Origin: Septoria linicola
Lineage: Eukaryota; Ascomycota; Dothideomycetes; Mycosphaerellales; Mycosphaerellaceae
NCBI GenBank assembly: GCA_024114885.1
Contig: CP099431.1
Location: forward strand, 248,001 to 312,000
Reading direction: 5' to 3'
Length of the DNA stretch: 64,000 nucleotides
Of the stretch, positions 47,875 through 58,800 are shown in pieces. Both the position numbers and the translations under genes were made by a program. Position 1 is the stretch's first letter, and the number at the start of each line of letters is the position of its first letter. The notes beneath the pieces are model-generated. The model ran no database searches. It worked only from the letters and a program-made list of their open reading frames with translations, and was not told where the DNA came from.

Positions 47875-48227
47875 TAGAAGATCATTTCTGCAGCATATTA
47901 GCCCAATTTATGGCAACTTCATCGACTCTATCGCTTCCCTCGAACCGGTCTATCACTCAACAGCAGCCCACTCCAAGTCCAGCAATGGAGCGCCCTTCCA
48001 AGTGTCGTGCCTTCTGCTTGGGCCGGAGTAATATTGGACGACCCATTTGCTACACCGCAGATACACGACTTGAATGATATGAAGTAGAAGCATCATCGAG
48101 CGCGGACTGCGTGGCCATCCACTATGTTCCGTTAAGTAGCCAACAGGGCAAAGTTTGGAAGAAGTCTCAATCATGCGATCTATGGGTACTCGTCTGGCCC
48201 CAGCAGGAGACCTTACCGGACGTTCCA
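47424..48227. other. Intergenic with a GA microsatellite
   Basis: Contains the purine microsatellite at 47800-47874 and otherwise only overlapping, low-quality open stretches. The Arg/Glu-rich open frames here merely translate the repeat. Confidence 0.6.
47800..47874. repeat. (GA)n purine microsatellite
   Basis: 75 bases of GA dinucleotides with AAA interruptions in the first half and a nearly pure GA run at the end. Likely length-variable among isolates. Confidence 0.95.
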
Positions 48228-48707
48228 ATGTCATCACAGCCACTTTTACCCGGACTGGTCGAACCAGAATCTCCTTTAACCCACTCTTCCGATCATGCAG
48301 GCATAGAAAAGACGCGTCGGATAAATGTCAGGGAAACTCTCCCATTGGTTATACCAGGGAATAGGAGGACAAAGCGTATCAGCAAGAAACAGAAGAGTCT
48401 AGGGGGAGATGTCCAGGCTCGCAGTCACTCGAAGGACTTTACATACGACTCATCGCCGGATCCGATATGCTCTTCACTCGAGATATACGGAAGTCGTATA
48501 AACAAGTCGATATCAAAGCGGTTATGTCGCTGTTACCTACAAGTACCAGCTATACGAATGTCCATGAGAGTCACCCTCTTCATGCTCGCCCTTAAAGAGC
48601 ACTTCTGCCTTAGTTCTCTCATGAACATCTGCTTCCGGACTACAATAGGCTGGCCCGTATTGTCTCAGCACCTTCGTGGTGTCCTTTGCTGCGTTCCCGT
48701 CTTTTGA
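48228..48707 (+). CDS. Tentative orphan protein, 159 aa
   Basis: ATG at 48228; the frame is open further upstream to 48111 without another ATG. Basic protein with a bipartite nuclear-signal-like stretch (R-R-T-K-R-I-S-K-K-Q-K) at about residues 45-55 and a Cys/Leu-rich C-terminus. Other frames are open here as well, so the call rests on composition only. Confidence 0.32.
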   Translation: MSSQPLLPGLVEPESPLTHSSDHAGIEKTRRINVRETLPLVIPGNRRTKRISKKQKSLGGDVQARSHSKDFTYDSSPDPICSSLEIYGSRINKSISKRLCRCYLQVPAIRMSMRVTLFMLALKEHFCLSSLMNICFRTTIGWPVLSQHLRGVLCCVPVF

Positions 48708-49020
48708 CAAGCTGCGGTTGATCGCTCATGTGGCTAGCATAGACTTGTAGGTTGATATCAATTTGCAAGGCCGAGAGACATGGTAATAAATTGTCAATGA
48801 CTAGATGGAATGCCCTCTCGATCGGCAAATCTGACAGACCCACCAAGGTTTCGCTGTCCTGCCATTCATGCAGACGAGCGCTGACTGCGGCACATCAAGC
48901 TCACTGCGCACACATTCAGAGTGTTCGGCGATGACGCCCCGGCGGAGGTGCCGTCGGGCGCGAAGCGCATGCAATCGTGCAGCATGCAGGCATCCGGCGG
49001 CCCCCTACACACACGAGCTT

Positions 49021-49112
49021 CTGCGAGCTAGTTACACGAACTGCTGCGAACAAACGGCGTGAGCTGCTGCGAACTATCAGCGTGAACTCCTGCGAACGGT
49101 CGCACGAATTGC
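49021..49112. repeat. Four-unit degenerate 23-bp tandem repeat
   Basis: Units 49021-49043, 49044-49066, 49067-49089 and 49090-49112, each beginning CTGCGA and ending in a CACGAA/CGTGAA word plus three bases; a partial unit precedes. The period is 23, not a multiple of 3, so the array rotates through frames and is unlikely to encode a protein repeat. Confidence 0.8.
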
Positions 49113-49127
49113 TTGAAGACATGTACC

Positions 49128-49367
49128 ATGGCCAATTTCTCCCGGGTCTCAGGAGTTACCAGTCATATGCCTGCGAAAGTAGCGGACGACGCTCTGATCA
49201 CGAACTCAGCGGAATCATGCATGGCTACTACGCCTCCGACTGGGACATGCATCAAGACAGCCAGAACCGACGGGAGCCCCGACGGAGTAATCGTTGCTGG
49301 CCCCCACTGTTCGTCTTTGGATCGCAATCATAAGCGAACTCTCTGCTCCGTCTATCGATCATTGTAA
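49128..49367 (+). CDS. Tentative small orphan protein, 79 aa
   Basis: ATG at 49128 in good context (TACCATGGC), stop at 49365-49367. Thr/Ser/Ala-rich, six Met and four Cys scattered. The stop overlaps a GTAAGA donor-like site at 49364, followed 40 bases on by CTAACCCGAGCAG, a plausible though very short intron that would extend the frame. It may be a 5' exon or leader of 49517-50477, but no splice joined the two frames in phase. Confidence 0.28.
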   Translation: MANFSRVSGVTSHMPAKVADDALITNSAESCMATTPPTGTCIKTARTDGSPDGVIVAGPHCSSLDRNHKRTLCSVYRSL

Positions 49368-49516
49368 GACACCACCTATGCCTATTTGATCTAACCCGAG
49401 CAGTCGGCATCATTATTGCGCCGCCTGTGAATATATGCTACTCTTCGCAATTTGCAGATTCTTGCCGCGGTGCACAGCTTCTTCAGATAGACTACTCAAA
49501 GCTCAACATCCATAAC

Positions 49517-50477
49517 ATGACTCGTCACGATTACAAGAAGGCGAGGCCCATAATCAAATCCTTCTTCACCAAGATCAACCTTGCGTCTCTTGGCCTACTG
49601 AAGCCGGAAGATCTCAACAGCGTGTACGACGAACTTATGTGGAAGCGCGATGCGGACGAGGAACGCAACAAAACTAACCTAATCAAATGGATTCGCCGCA
49701 ACATGCCCATGTACGAACCTCGTGAGGATCAATCTTTTTGTAAGCGATGCTATAGAAGACGCATGTACACAAGACCTCGCAAGCTAAATCCTATCTCGCG
49801 TAGCTTTGTCAAAACTTGTTCGAGAGAGTATGGTATTGCGACCTGAAATTGTCTCTGATTGTAATGACGACATTGACGACGGCAACAACGACGGCGCCGG
49901 TAACAATGACGGCAGGAATGATTCTGCTGCTCGTTCCCTTTCGAGCGTCGGCCCGCGTGAGCGACCGGTTCCTGCAGCGAAAACAGGACCCAAGCCTCAG
50001 AAGCAGACCAGGGGAGGATTTTTGTCTGCTTCTATGTCAGCTGAAGTATTCCGTCAGCATGACAAGCAGCTACATCATCCAGCAGTGCTGTTGCCGCTCG
50101 CTTCCACGGCGAGCGCCATGGGCCCTGACAGCGCCCTTGTAACGTTCGAGCAAGGTTTACACATCGCCCATCGAGCATTCACAGCCGGCGATTGGGCTCA
50201 TTCGCTGCTTCAGCTCGCAAAATGTACTGCTACCGTCGTTCAGCTGGACGAGTATGCCGTCGCAGCTGCTGCTGCCGCCGCCTCTCCTGCTGTCGCAGGG
50301 GTCCGCAATGGTGCTAACGTTGGCTCTTGCTTGGGGATTCCCGCACACGGACGCCGTGTGGAACGTGACGAGTACGTGTTCGAGGGCGGAGATGGAATGA
50401 AACCCGAAGATAGCGAAGGTGGGGATGTATGTTGCGCTGGAGTCAAATGTGAGGAGAGCGAGGATGAAATTCTTTGA
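49517..50477 (+). CDS. Orphan protein, two exons, 298 aa
   Basis: Exon 1 is 49517-49739 and exon 2 is 49804-50477. The 64-base intron 49740-49803 (GTAAGC, GCTAAAT branch-like, CGTAG) joins two separate open frames exactly in phase. Exon 1 encodes a compact helical, basic domain (R-P-I-I-K-S-F-F-T-K-I-N-L-A-S-L-G-L-L, then K-T-N-L-I-K-W-I-R-R-N-M-P-M-Y). Exon 2 opens with an Asp/Asn/Gly low-complexity stretch (D-D-I-D-D-G-N-N-D-G-A-G-N-N-D-G). It continues with a helical part and a poly-Ala run (about residues 225-235) and ends in an acidic tail (E-E-S-E-D-E-I-L). No membrane segment. Probably nuclear or cytosolic by composition. Convergent with 50540-51236, with 62 bases between stops. Confidence 0.66.
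49740..49803 (+). other. Intron of the 49517-50477 gene
   Basis: GTAAGC...CGTAG, 64 bases. Exon 1 leaves one base, exon 2 supplies two, giving a Ser codon and a continuous frame. Confidence 0.75.
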
Positions 50478-50539
50478 GATTTGAAGTAGAACTTTACACA
50501 TAGAAGCCATTGTGCTGAGGGGCTACTGTCAGACCAAGG

Positions 50540-51236
50540 TTAGTGGTGCTGCCGTTGGCTCGAGAATGGAGATTCATCGCCAGGCAATATACGCCACTCG
50601 GATGCCGCGAAAACCATAAGTGAGTATGCGACTTTATGCTCTTCGAGAATGGGCCGAGAATGAAGGAGGTGTTGCAAAATTTGTGGGCTGTTTGGCGATT
50701 GGGCTGTCAGATAAGCGGCCAGGGATTGAGCGAAAAGGTTGGGAGCTGGAAGTGCGACCGACGCCAATGAATCGTTCAAGGTCAAATGTATCTTTGATGG
50801 CTTTCTCAGCAGTCAGGATGATACGTTCAGAGATGTGGGTATCATGCTCGACTTATGTGGTGTGGTGGGGCGGAAGTATGTACTGTGGGAGGACTCCGCA
50901 AGTCTTGAAGAAGAGGTTCGAGGCCGATAAACGTGCATAGTCACTTGCTGTATAGGATAATGGAATAGCGCGTATCCTAGGCCCTCCCGAGGGAAGTCCG
51001 CTTAGTGAGTCCTGAATCCGACTCGAGAAGTCTCCCTTCGAAGTCAGTATAGCCCAAGAGTCTTGCAGATGAACAAGTTGATTCCGTTTGCCTCTGACCA
51101 TCCCTGGCCTTCGAAGAGCTTGATTGCGTTTGCCTCTCGCCATCCCTGCAAGTCCAGGAGCTTGTCCGTGCGCGACGCGTCTCTCATCAACGTAGCTTGA
51201 TGCCGACTTGCGCACGCAAGGATTTCCTACTGCCAT
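50540..51236 (-). CDS. Orphan protein with a 14-residue repeat, two exons, 205 aa
   Basis: Exon 1 is 51236-50884 and exon 2 is 50804-50540. The 79-base intron 50883-50805 (GTACAT, CTGAC branch 10 bases before the acceptor, GAG) removes stops and joins the frames in phase. ATG 51236 lies in a CCATGG. Exon 1 holds two copies of a 14-residue unit (G-M-A-R-G-K-R-N-Q and G-M-V-R-G-K-R-N-Q) coded by a 42-bp tandem duplication, which keeps the frame and so supports coding on this strand. The C-terminal part is helical with hydrophobic faces (S-L-A-A-Y-L-T-A-Q-S-P). No known domain. Its start codon overlaps that proposed for the plus-strand gene at 51235, so one of the two starts is wrong. Confidence 0.6.
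51063..51166. repeat. Two-unit 42-bp tandem duplication
   Basis: Two units around GATTCCGTTTGCCTCT / GATTGCGTTTGCCTCT ... GAGCTT, diverged but alignable. The length of 14 codons matches the peptide repeat in the minus-strand gene. Confidence 0.75.
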
Positions 51237-52216
51237 GGAGGACGATTCTTTCGCGCCGCATGGCAAGACCACCAGCCCATCCGCTGCTGTCGGCACGACA
51301 ATGGTGGTTAACAACTCTGATATCGCCCATCATCACCACCATCACTATCCACCACTGCCACAACCACCACCGCTGCTGTCACATTACCACTATCAGCTTC
51401 CATGTGTTATGGCCCTCAACCAGTCATGGCGCCATACTTTCCTGTTGCAGCACAACCACCCCCGGTCATCAAGAGCCTTGCAGCTCCGGTCGACACTCTG
51501 GATATCCTGCGAGCGTATCAGCTGCCGCACCGACAGCAAACACAAATGCAGGCAGATCTGCTAGTCCACAGGAAGCGCAAAAACTTCGAAGGCAGCAGCG
51601 AGAGAGCAGCTAAGCGCAGCACGCGCCACGAGGGCAACAGTGAACAGCAGGTCAGGACCATCTCGCCAGGACTCTGCAGCGGCATCTACTGCATGCTGAC
51701 TGTGCCGGTAATGCGCACGTCATGCACATTGATCGAGCTGCCGACATCCCTTCGTTCATGGACCAAAATCCCGTTTCAAAAGTTCCGATCGTGTTTGACG
51801 ATCCCAGAATACATGATCTGGTCAAAGGACATAGTGTGCTGGATCTGCTGGCTGCTAAGATGCAAATCTCTGGAGATGTCACGATCACTAAGCAAGATCC
51901 TTCCATCCTCGAAGCGGAACTGACATTCGCAGCCAGTGCCAAGCTGTCAGAGATCGAAGCAAGATTTGCCGCCACCGATAGGTCTCCTAAATTCCCCTGG
52001 AACGTGCTCGATTTTCCAGCAGCACAGCCACTAAAGTCTCTTCATGACATCCTATCAGGCGATTACAATCTACTGAATGACGCATTATGGCCGCATGTTG
52101 AAGCTAGTAAGACCGAAGTGGCCCGAAGCAGACTAGTCGCCAAGCAAGTAGGATTCACTTGTTTGCAAGCCTTGCGGCAAGTAAGTAAGCAAGTAGAGAG
52201 GCTAGCTGTTACGTAA
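51235..52216 (+). pseudogene. Frame-broken orphan gene at the right edge of the island
   Basis: Protein-like text on the plus strand runs through three frames. From ATG 51235 to about 51395 it is His/Pro-rich, with six His then P-P-L-P-Q-P-P-P. From about 51400 (ATG 51402) to about 51645 there is a nuclear-signal-like H-R-K-R-K, then S-E-R-A-A-K-R. From about 51645 to the stop at 52216 it reads N-A-H-V-M-H-I-D-R-A-A-D-I-P-S-F-M and later F-P-W-N-V-L-D-F-P. I found no introns of workable size and phase at either change, so frameshift mutations or truncation are likely, although a missed intron is possible. The end coincides with CAAGTAAG repeats and then RIP DNA, so the 3' end may be lost. Function unknown; a loose resemblance to the lead-in of fungal JmjC-like proteins is speculation. 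Confidence 0.42.
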
Positions 52217-52268
52217 GCAAGGCAAGTAAGCAAGTGAATAGATAGCAAGTAACTTGCAAGCCTTGCGG
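52138..52268. repeat. Junction repeats: CAAGTAAG words and a 15-bp direct repeat
   Basis: TTGCAAGCCTTGCGG occurs at 52163-52177 and again at 52254-52268. Between them lie many CAAGTAAG / AAGCAAGT words and a near-palindrome GCAAGTAACTTGC. The segment marks the switch from island to RIP DNA. Confidence 0.75.
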
Positions 52269-53540
52269 TACGTTATCCTTCTTCGAGTAAGGGTAGTAGA
52301 ATTACGGCAATTGTTTTATACGATAGCGTTTGTTATACTATTCTCTACTGTTTAATAGTATTAAGATATACGCCGTAGGTATATAGGATAATATAGCTAG
52401 GCTATTATAAGTATCTAGTCTACTACGCGCGTATTAATAGTAAGAGTATTAGTTATACTAGATCGTAATAATAAGGTATAGGGATCGTTAAAGAAGTAGC
52501 TAAAGCCGTATAGATTAATTAGCTCGGCTAACTTAACCGAGCTCGCTTATATACGCTTAATATTAAATCTAATAGCTTTAGACCCTAGATTCCTTATAAT
52601 CTACTATTATAATTATAGTATTATTACTAGTATATTAAATAATATTACTAAAATATATTAGATAGATATTCTAAGCGGTATAAAATAGAGCTTAGATAGT
52701 TAGTAAAATTTCTATATAAAAACATCTCTAGATTTATATAGTCCTAGCTCTAAGATTTTAAGCTCGTATTTCTATTATATTTTAATATTAATAGACTATT
52801 ACTTTCTAGCGTACTAAGAATCTGCCTCTAATATTATAGATATACGACTATATAGCCTTAAAATAACGTAGATAACTAAACTAGCTATAGCGATTTTAAT
52901 AGGAAAAAGTATATACTCTAAAACGCGTATTCTATAGTATAGTTAGTATTAGAAACAGGTTTAGTTCGGTCTTAGGGTTATAAGTTATTAGCTTATAGGG
53001 ATACGGATATACTAACTAAGAGCGACAATCTTATCTTTAAATACTAGCGTATTTATAATAACGCTATTATAGAGCTTAGTATAGATATAGAATTAGTATT
53101 AGACCTATCTTTAGTAATTAGGACAGACCTAGAGTCTATACTATTAGAATTAGCTACGTAGGTAGATAATAACGCGTCTCTATAAGCTTCGTAGCCTATA
53201 CTCTTTTAGCGCCTTACGAAGCGTAAACACGATAATAATACCGAATTACTTAACTAACTAGACTTCTAACGATTACCTATATACTTATAGCTACTAGACG
53301 ATACTTAGATAACTTTATAGGTCTTTACGTATAGCTAGCGGCTATAGAATACGTAGAAGAAGGTAGTTTAAGTATATAAGATCTACTACTCTTAAAGAGC
53401 GTAGTTACGTAGTAAATAGGCTAGTATCTATAACGTAGATAAATTAACCTTATCGGTACGAGTATACTTAAGATAAATATATAGTATATATAAGGAAGGT
53501 AAGGAGCTAGAAACACCTTCTAGTAAGTAGTATAAGCTAA
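52269..53540. other. RIP-degraded segment left of the gypsy G homology
   Basis: TpA-rich, CpG-retaining sequence. It probably is the 3' end (with LTR) of gypsy G or an adjoining element, but D is cut off before the matching point so this cannot be checked here. Some plus-strand stretches (about 53100-53560) read as protein with RIP stops, and I cannot name them. Confidence 0.4.
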
Positions 53541-55551
53541 TAGATAGTATAAAAGGGGTATATAGTAATATATAGAGCGCCCTCCTAATAAGACTATTAG
53601 GATACTATAAGACTAATTCTTACCTCCTTTCGGATATATACGCGTACTATAATTATACCGTACGCTAAGCCTACGAGCCTAAGGCGGGTCTTAGCCTTCG
53701 ACCTTACCTAGCTCTTATAACTATCTCCCCTCTCTAAGAGAGCTACTCTTAGCGACAACTCTTACTTTATAGGTTATATTCTAGGCTTCCTATTTAGTCT
53801 TTATAATATACTTTATATATTCCGCGCCTATCGCGTCTCTAACGCGTTATACTTATAGATCTTTAGCGTATTACGTAAATTCGCGCTACGAAGTAAAGAG
53901 TTACTATACGTATTATATTTACGTAGTAACATATTCCTTACTATAGCGACTACGATTCGTAGCTCGAGCGTATTCTTAAAAACTCTTCTAACTCTCTCTT
54001 AGACTTCCTCTCTCTATATATATAATATTTTCTATATTCTTATTAACGCTAGTATCTTTATACGATAACCGTACTACTAACGTAAGTACTATACCCCTAA
54101 AACGTACTAGAGTCGTAGTCCCGAACTACCTACTACGTACTATCGACGATATTAGAGGCTATAGAGATATCGAGATCTACCTCTACTATATTAAGTATAC
54201 CTACGACGGTATAGATCTTCGAATACTCCTTAACTACGCTTTACCTACTAATAGACTACGTATAGACGACGAGCCTACGTATAACGGGGTAATAAAGCCT
54301 AGCTAGAAGGTTAAGTACTAGCGCTATAAGCGCTAGTACTACGCCTATAAGCGTATTACTAACGGAAACCTTAAGTAGTAGGCGCGCTATATACTATACT
54401 ACCGCGAGTAGCTAGAGACCCTCCCTAAGAGCGTACGTAAAGAGTAGGTAAAGCGCTACCTAAAGAGCCTCCGTACCTCTATTAAGACTACTAAGAGAGT
54501 CTTTACTAGTAATAAGGGTAAAGCCGTCGGTAGCTAGAATACGCTACGTAAGGCGAGCGTACTCGCTACGCTACTAGCTAGCGCGATGTCCGTCGCTAGT
54601 CTAGTAGAGACCTAGCGCTAGTCTAACTTTATAGTAGCTATATTTAAGCTATAGTACGAGGTATACCTACTTTTCCTATACGATCCTTATACGATACTAA
54701 TACTCTTCGTAGACTAACTATATAGTAGGCGCCTCTAGCGACGCCCTAGACGCTACTATAGAGACGGCCTATCTCAAGAGTAGTAACTAGAAGGAGAGTA
54801 AGCTCTTAGAGGACGTAGTATCTAACAAGGAGGCGAAGGTAGAGGAGGATAAGAGTAAGGACGTAGAGAGCGTCGATAGCGGCGGAAACGCTAGCGACGA
54901 CGCGCTCTCCGTAGACGATAAATAAGCGCTTCGCTTACTACCTATCTACGCCTCTTATACTCTACTCGCGCCTATATAGGCTATAGTTAGATTCTTACTC
55001 TTTACCTATAGGTACTATACGACCTACTTAGTAGGCGTATATAAATAATATAGTTCACGCTTCGATATATCCTAAATACCTTAGTAATTTTCTTACTCTC
55101 TTAAATTTAAAGTTTGTCTCTAAATATAGGTTTAGCGCTTAGTACTTAGTATCGCTATATTAGTACCTTAGCGTATTAGTGCCTTAGCGTATTAGCGCCT
55201 TAGCGCTTCTATCTTACTACGCGTCCGCTTACGCGCTACGCTTCGAATACGTCTAGTACTATATAGCCGCTAATATATTCTTCGAGTTCCTACTAGTCGT
55301 ACTCTTTAGGCTAGCTCTACTAGCGGATTAAGTACTAGCGTACGCCCTTTCTTACTCGAGTTCTAAGAATCTTCTTAACTTCCTATTTACTCTAGTAGTC
55401 TACGAGTAGTATACTATCTACCTACGTCTCGCTACCCTTCTAAGGTTCTAGAAGCGATATATAAAATACGTTATAGATAAGAGTATCTAGTAGTAGAGCC
55501 AAGTAGTACGCCTACTTCCCTACTATATTAATTACCTTAAAAGGCCTAGTA
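53541..55551 (-). mobile_element. Gypsy element G, 3' part, right inverted arm
   Basis: Reverse-complement copy of D (24.4-26.45 kb), so its pol reads leftward on the minus strand, towards the island. It includes the chromodomain end next to the E insertion and the antisense coding-like block. It ends at copia E; the gypsy sequence resumes at 61849. TAGTA at 55547-55551 is the left copy of E's target duplication. Less RIP-saturated than D. Confidence 0.8.
54091..54935 (+). pseudogene. Antisense coding-like block in gypsy G, about 280 codons
   Basis: Plus-strand block opposite to pol. It starts with ATA (RIP form of ATG), then P-L-K-R-T-R-V-V-V-P-N-Y-L-L-R and I-Y-L-Y-Y-I-K-Y, with no stop for about 70 codons. 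Later stops are nearly all TAG where Trp or Gln would fit. Near 54720 the best frame shifts and continues into an acidic tail (L-E-D-V-V-S-N-K-E-A-K-V-E-E-D-K) ending at a TAA. The same block is in D, so it belongs to the element family. No family recognised. Confidence 0.5.
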
Positions 55552-55828
55552 TATTAAAAGTAGAGGGCGTGTTATATACTATATAATATCAAGGAGGGTA
55601 TAGCGTAGTAAAGAAGAATAGGGGATTAATCTTAAACTAACTTATATATATAGTATAGTAGTAATATACTAGGAACTAAATATAAAGTTAATTAAGTTAG
55701 TTATCTAAGAAGAGAAGAAAGGGAAGCAAGATATACCTCTTACTAAGCCTTAGGTAGATGCCTTAGGTATCTAGAACTATACTTAAATGTCTATGTCTAG
55801 ACTAACTATCTAGGATACATTCTTAACA
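55552..55828 (-). repeat. 3' LTR of copia E
   Basis: 277 bp, keeping the CA end (TTCTTAACA) on the plus-strand right side; the left end is TA. Followed by the conserved minus-strand polypurine tract. Confidence 0.92.
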
Positions 55829-58800
55829 CTCCTACTTATACTATATAGTTAGATCTTTCTATAGATTATCTATAATACTCAAGTACTAGCCCTAATCTTA
55901 ATTAGTTATTAAGTACTTGCTTTTTAGACTAATAACTAGATAGTACTAACTATTAATCTAATAAACTTTCTATACTACTATCTCCTACAAAAAGGTAAAA
56001 GAAATGCCTTCTATAAGATCTTCCTTCTCTCTTATATAGGAGTGGATTGTTTAGGATATAGACTATCTAGTAAGTTACCCCTATCCTTTCTTATAGCTAA
56101 TTCTAATAGCTCCCTAGATTCTTTATAGCCTAGTCCTCTACTTAGTTATATTCTATATAGCTTCTTAGTTCTCTAATAGCCTTTAGGGTATACTATTCTT
56201 AGCTATAGGGATCTTATATTAAGCTAGAGAGTAGAGTAACTATATACTAGTAGAGGAGATAATAGCTGCTATAGAGGAGGTCTTTAATATTAACTAGTAC
56301 TTAGCCTTAGAGGGTGTCTAGTTTAGCTAGGTGCTATATAGTAATATTATAGTTAGTAATAGGTCTAATATTAGTAAGGGTATTTAGGACTTTATAAAGT
56401 CTAACTAAGAAGGAGTTAAGTAACTAAAATCTTTCTTTTAGACTTCTCTTAGTTTAACTCTAAGGCTTAGAGTTATCTTTTATATATCTCTTATATAAGG
56501 TAGAGCTGCCTTACAAACTCCTGAAACTATAGTCTATTCTTTAGCTTAGTAAGACTATCTACTACTATCTCTTTTATATTTATATATTCTATAGAGATAA
56601 GTCTGTTCTACTAGAGCTTTCTTATAGTATTATATAAGATATTAATATGTTTAGACTTATTATAAACATATAAGTCCTTAACTAGAGTAAGAGTAGCTTA
56701 GTTATTACCTTTTAGCTAAATTAGCCTAATTCTAGTAATAGTTTCCTAGTTACTAAGGATCCTTAGTTAGTAAGAACATTCTTCTACTAACTCTAGGTAT
56801 CCAAGCTCTCTTAAAAGAGTACTAAGGAACTATAACTATTTTGTATATACTTCTATAGCTATATATTTAGCTTCTATTATAGATATAGCTATAGATTTCT
56901 ACTTCTTACTTATCTAGGAGATTAGTATACTATAAAGGAAGAAGATATATCTAAGGATTAAGACTCTATTAGTCTTGTCTATTATATAGTTAGAGTCTAT
57001 ATATCTAGTAAGATAGCCTTAACTATTCCTTAAGTATCTTAGACTAAGGTCTAGGTTTAATCTCAGGTATCTAGTTAGCTTCTTTAGAGCCTTTATATGC
57101 CCTACTATTAGATTACTAATATAGGAGCTTAATCTTCTAAGGGCAAATAAAATGTCTAGTCTTATAACAGTTATAAGCTATATCTATGTTCTAATAATAG
57201 ATTAGTACTCCTATTTATTATACCTTTTATTATTTAGTCTAGTAGGCTTTAGACTTTTATAGCTGTCTATTAGTAAAAGAGTTAGTAATATAGTTTCTTA
57301 GCCTATTCCTATCTTAGCTAGGTTCTCTTAGATATAATGTTTCTAGTTAAGTTTTAGCTAGCCTTACTATCTATTTCTTGTTAGTCTTATTCTAAGAATC
57401 TTGTCTAGCTCTCTAAGATCTTTAATCTTAAAGACCTTACTAAGTTAGTCTTTAAACTAGAGGATATCTTCTAGTCTCTCTATAGTAATAGGTATATTAT
57501 TAATATAGATTAGGATTATTAGGTCTTTCCTTTTCTTATAGATTAGAAGATATAAGTCTACTTCTAATTATCTGAATCCTATTCCTTTTAGCTTTAATAT
57601 ATATAGCTAATTCTAGTCTCTTATAGCTTACTTTAGCCTATAGAGACTCCTTAGAACTTGTAAGACTATACTAGTTAGTAGGTTAATACCTAGTAGTAGG
57701 ATTATATAGATATTCTTATATAGGGTACTCTCTATAAATATATTGTTTATATCTACTTAGTATAGAACTAGGTCCTTCTTATAGACTATAGCTATAAATC
57801 CTCTTAGAGTATCCTACCTAACTATAGGAGTAAAAGTTTCTATATAGTCTACTCTATACTTTTAGGAGAACCCTCTTATAACTAGTCTTGCCTTAAACTT
57901 TTTAATAGCTCTACTAAGCTTTCTCTTAATATTAAAGACCTATCTTAAGGTAACTAAGTTAGCCCCTTTTAGTAGGACTACTATAGTCTAGGTGTTATTA
58001 CTTATAAGTATATCTAGCTTCTTCTAAATAGCTTCTTACTAGAGATAACCCTACTTAGGATTACTTACTACTTTCTTATAGTTCTTTAAGATTAGAACCT
58101 CCTATTTATATATTCCTACTTCTTTAGTAGCTAAGAATATAATCTCTTTAACTTCCTCTAAGAATTCTAGGTTCTATAGGATACCTAGGTTAATAGAGCT
58201 TATAGCTAAGAAGAAAGCCTAATACTCTAGGAGCATTTCCTTATCTAGCTAACTATTCTAATCTAGCTTAAGCCTAATTAGCTTTAGCTTCTAGTTAAAT
58301 CTATTAAGTTCTTAGGATACTTTCCTCTTTCTAAGAGTTTACCTTAGAGCTATCTACTCCTAATCTACCTCTATAGTTTCTTAGATAGAATTCTTAGATT
58401 CTTTCTTAACTTTCTCTTAGTCTAGGAATTTTCTATACTCTCCTATATCTTCTAGTAGAGGTAGAAGTTATATAAAGAGTTTCTTTCCTTCCTAGACCTA
58501 TATTAATAGCTAGGAGAGAGGAGGCTTCTACTAGCTTAGACTAGAAGCACCTAGGGCACTCCTACTAGCTTATAGAGTAGGCTAGCTAATAGTTCTTAGC
58601 CTTCTAATAGGTCTTCTTTCTAGTACTAAACTAGGGAGATTCTTAATTTTAATATTTAAGTCTAATTCTCTACCTAGCTTAGCTTTAAAGAAGATTATAT
58701 TAGTATGCTACTCGATAGCCTTTATATCTAGCTCCTAGAACTTCTATACCTTTACTATATTATTATAGTATCTAATAAACATAGTATCCTTTCCTCTATT

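Noticed and set aside
47706..48077. Plus-strand 123-codon frame with a long Arg/Glu run
   Set aside because: The run is just the translation of the GA microsatellite at 47800-47874.
50620..50940. Plus-strand frames of 106 and 63 codons
   Set aside because: They lie opposite the spliced minus-strand gene 50540-51236, whose intron and in-frame 14-residue repeat are better evidence.
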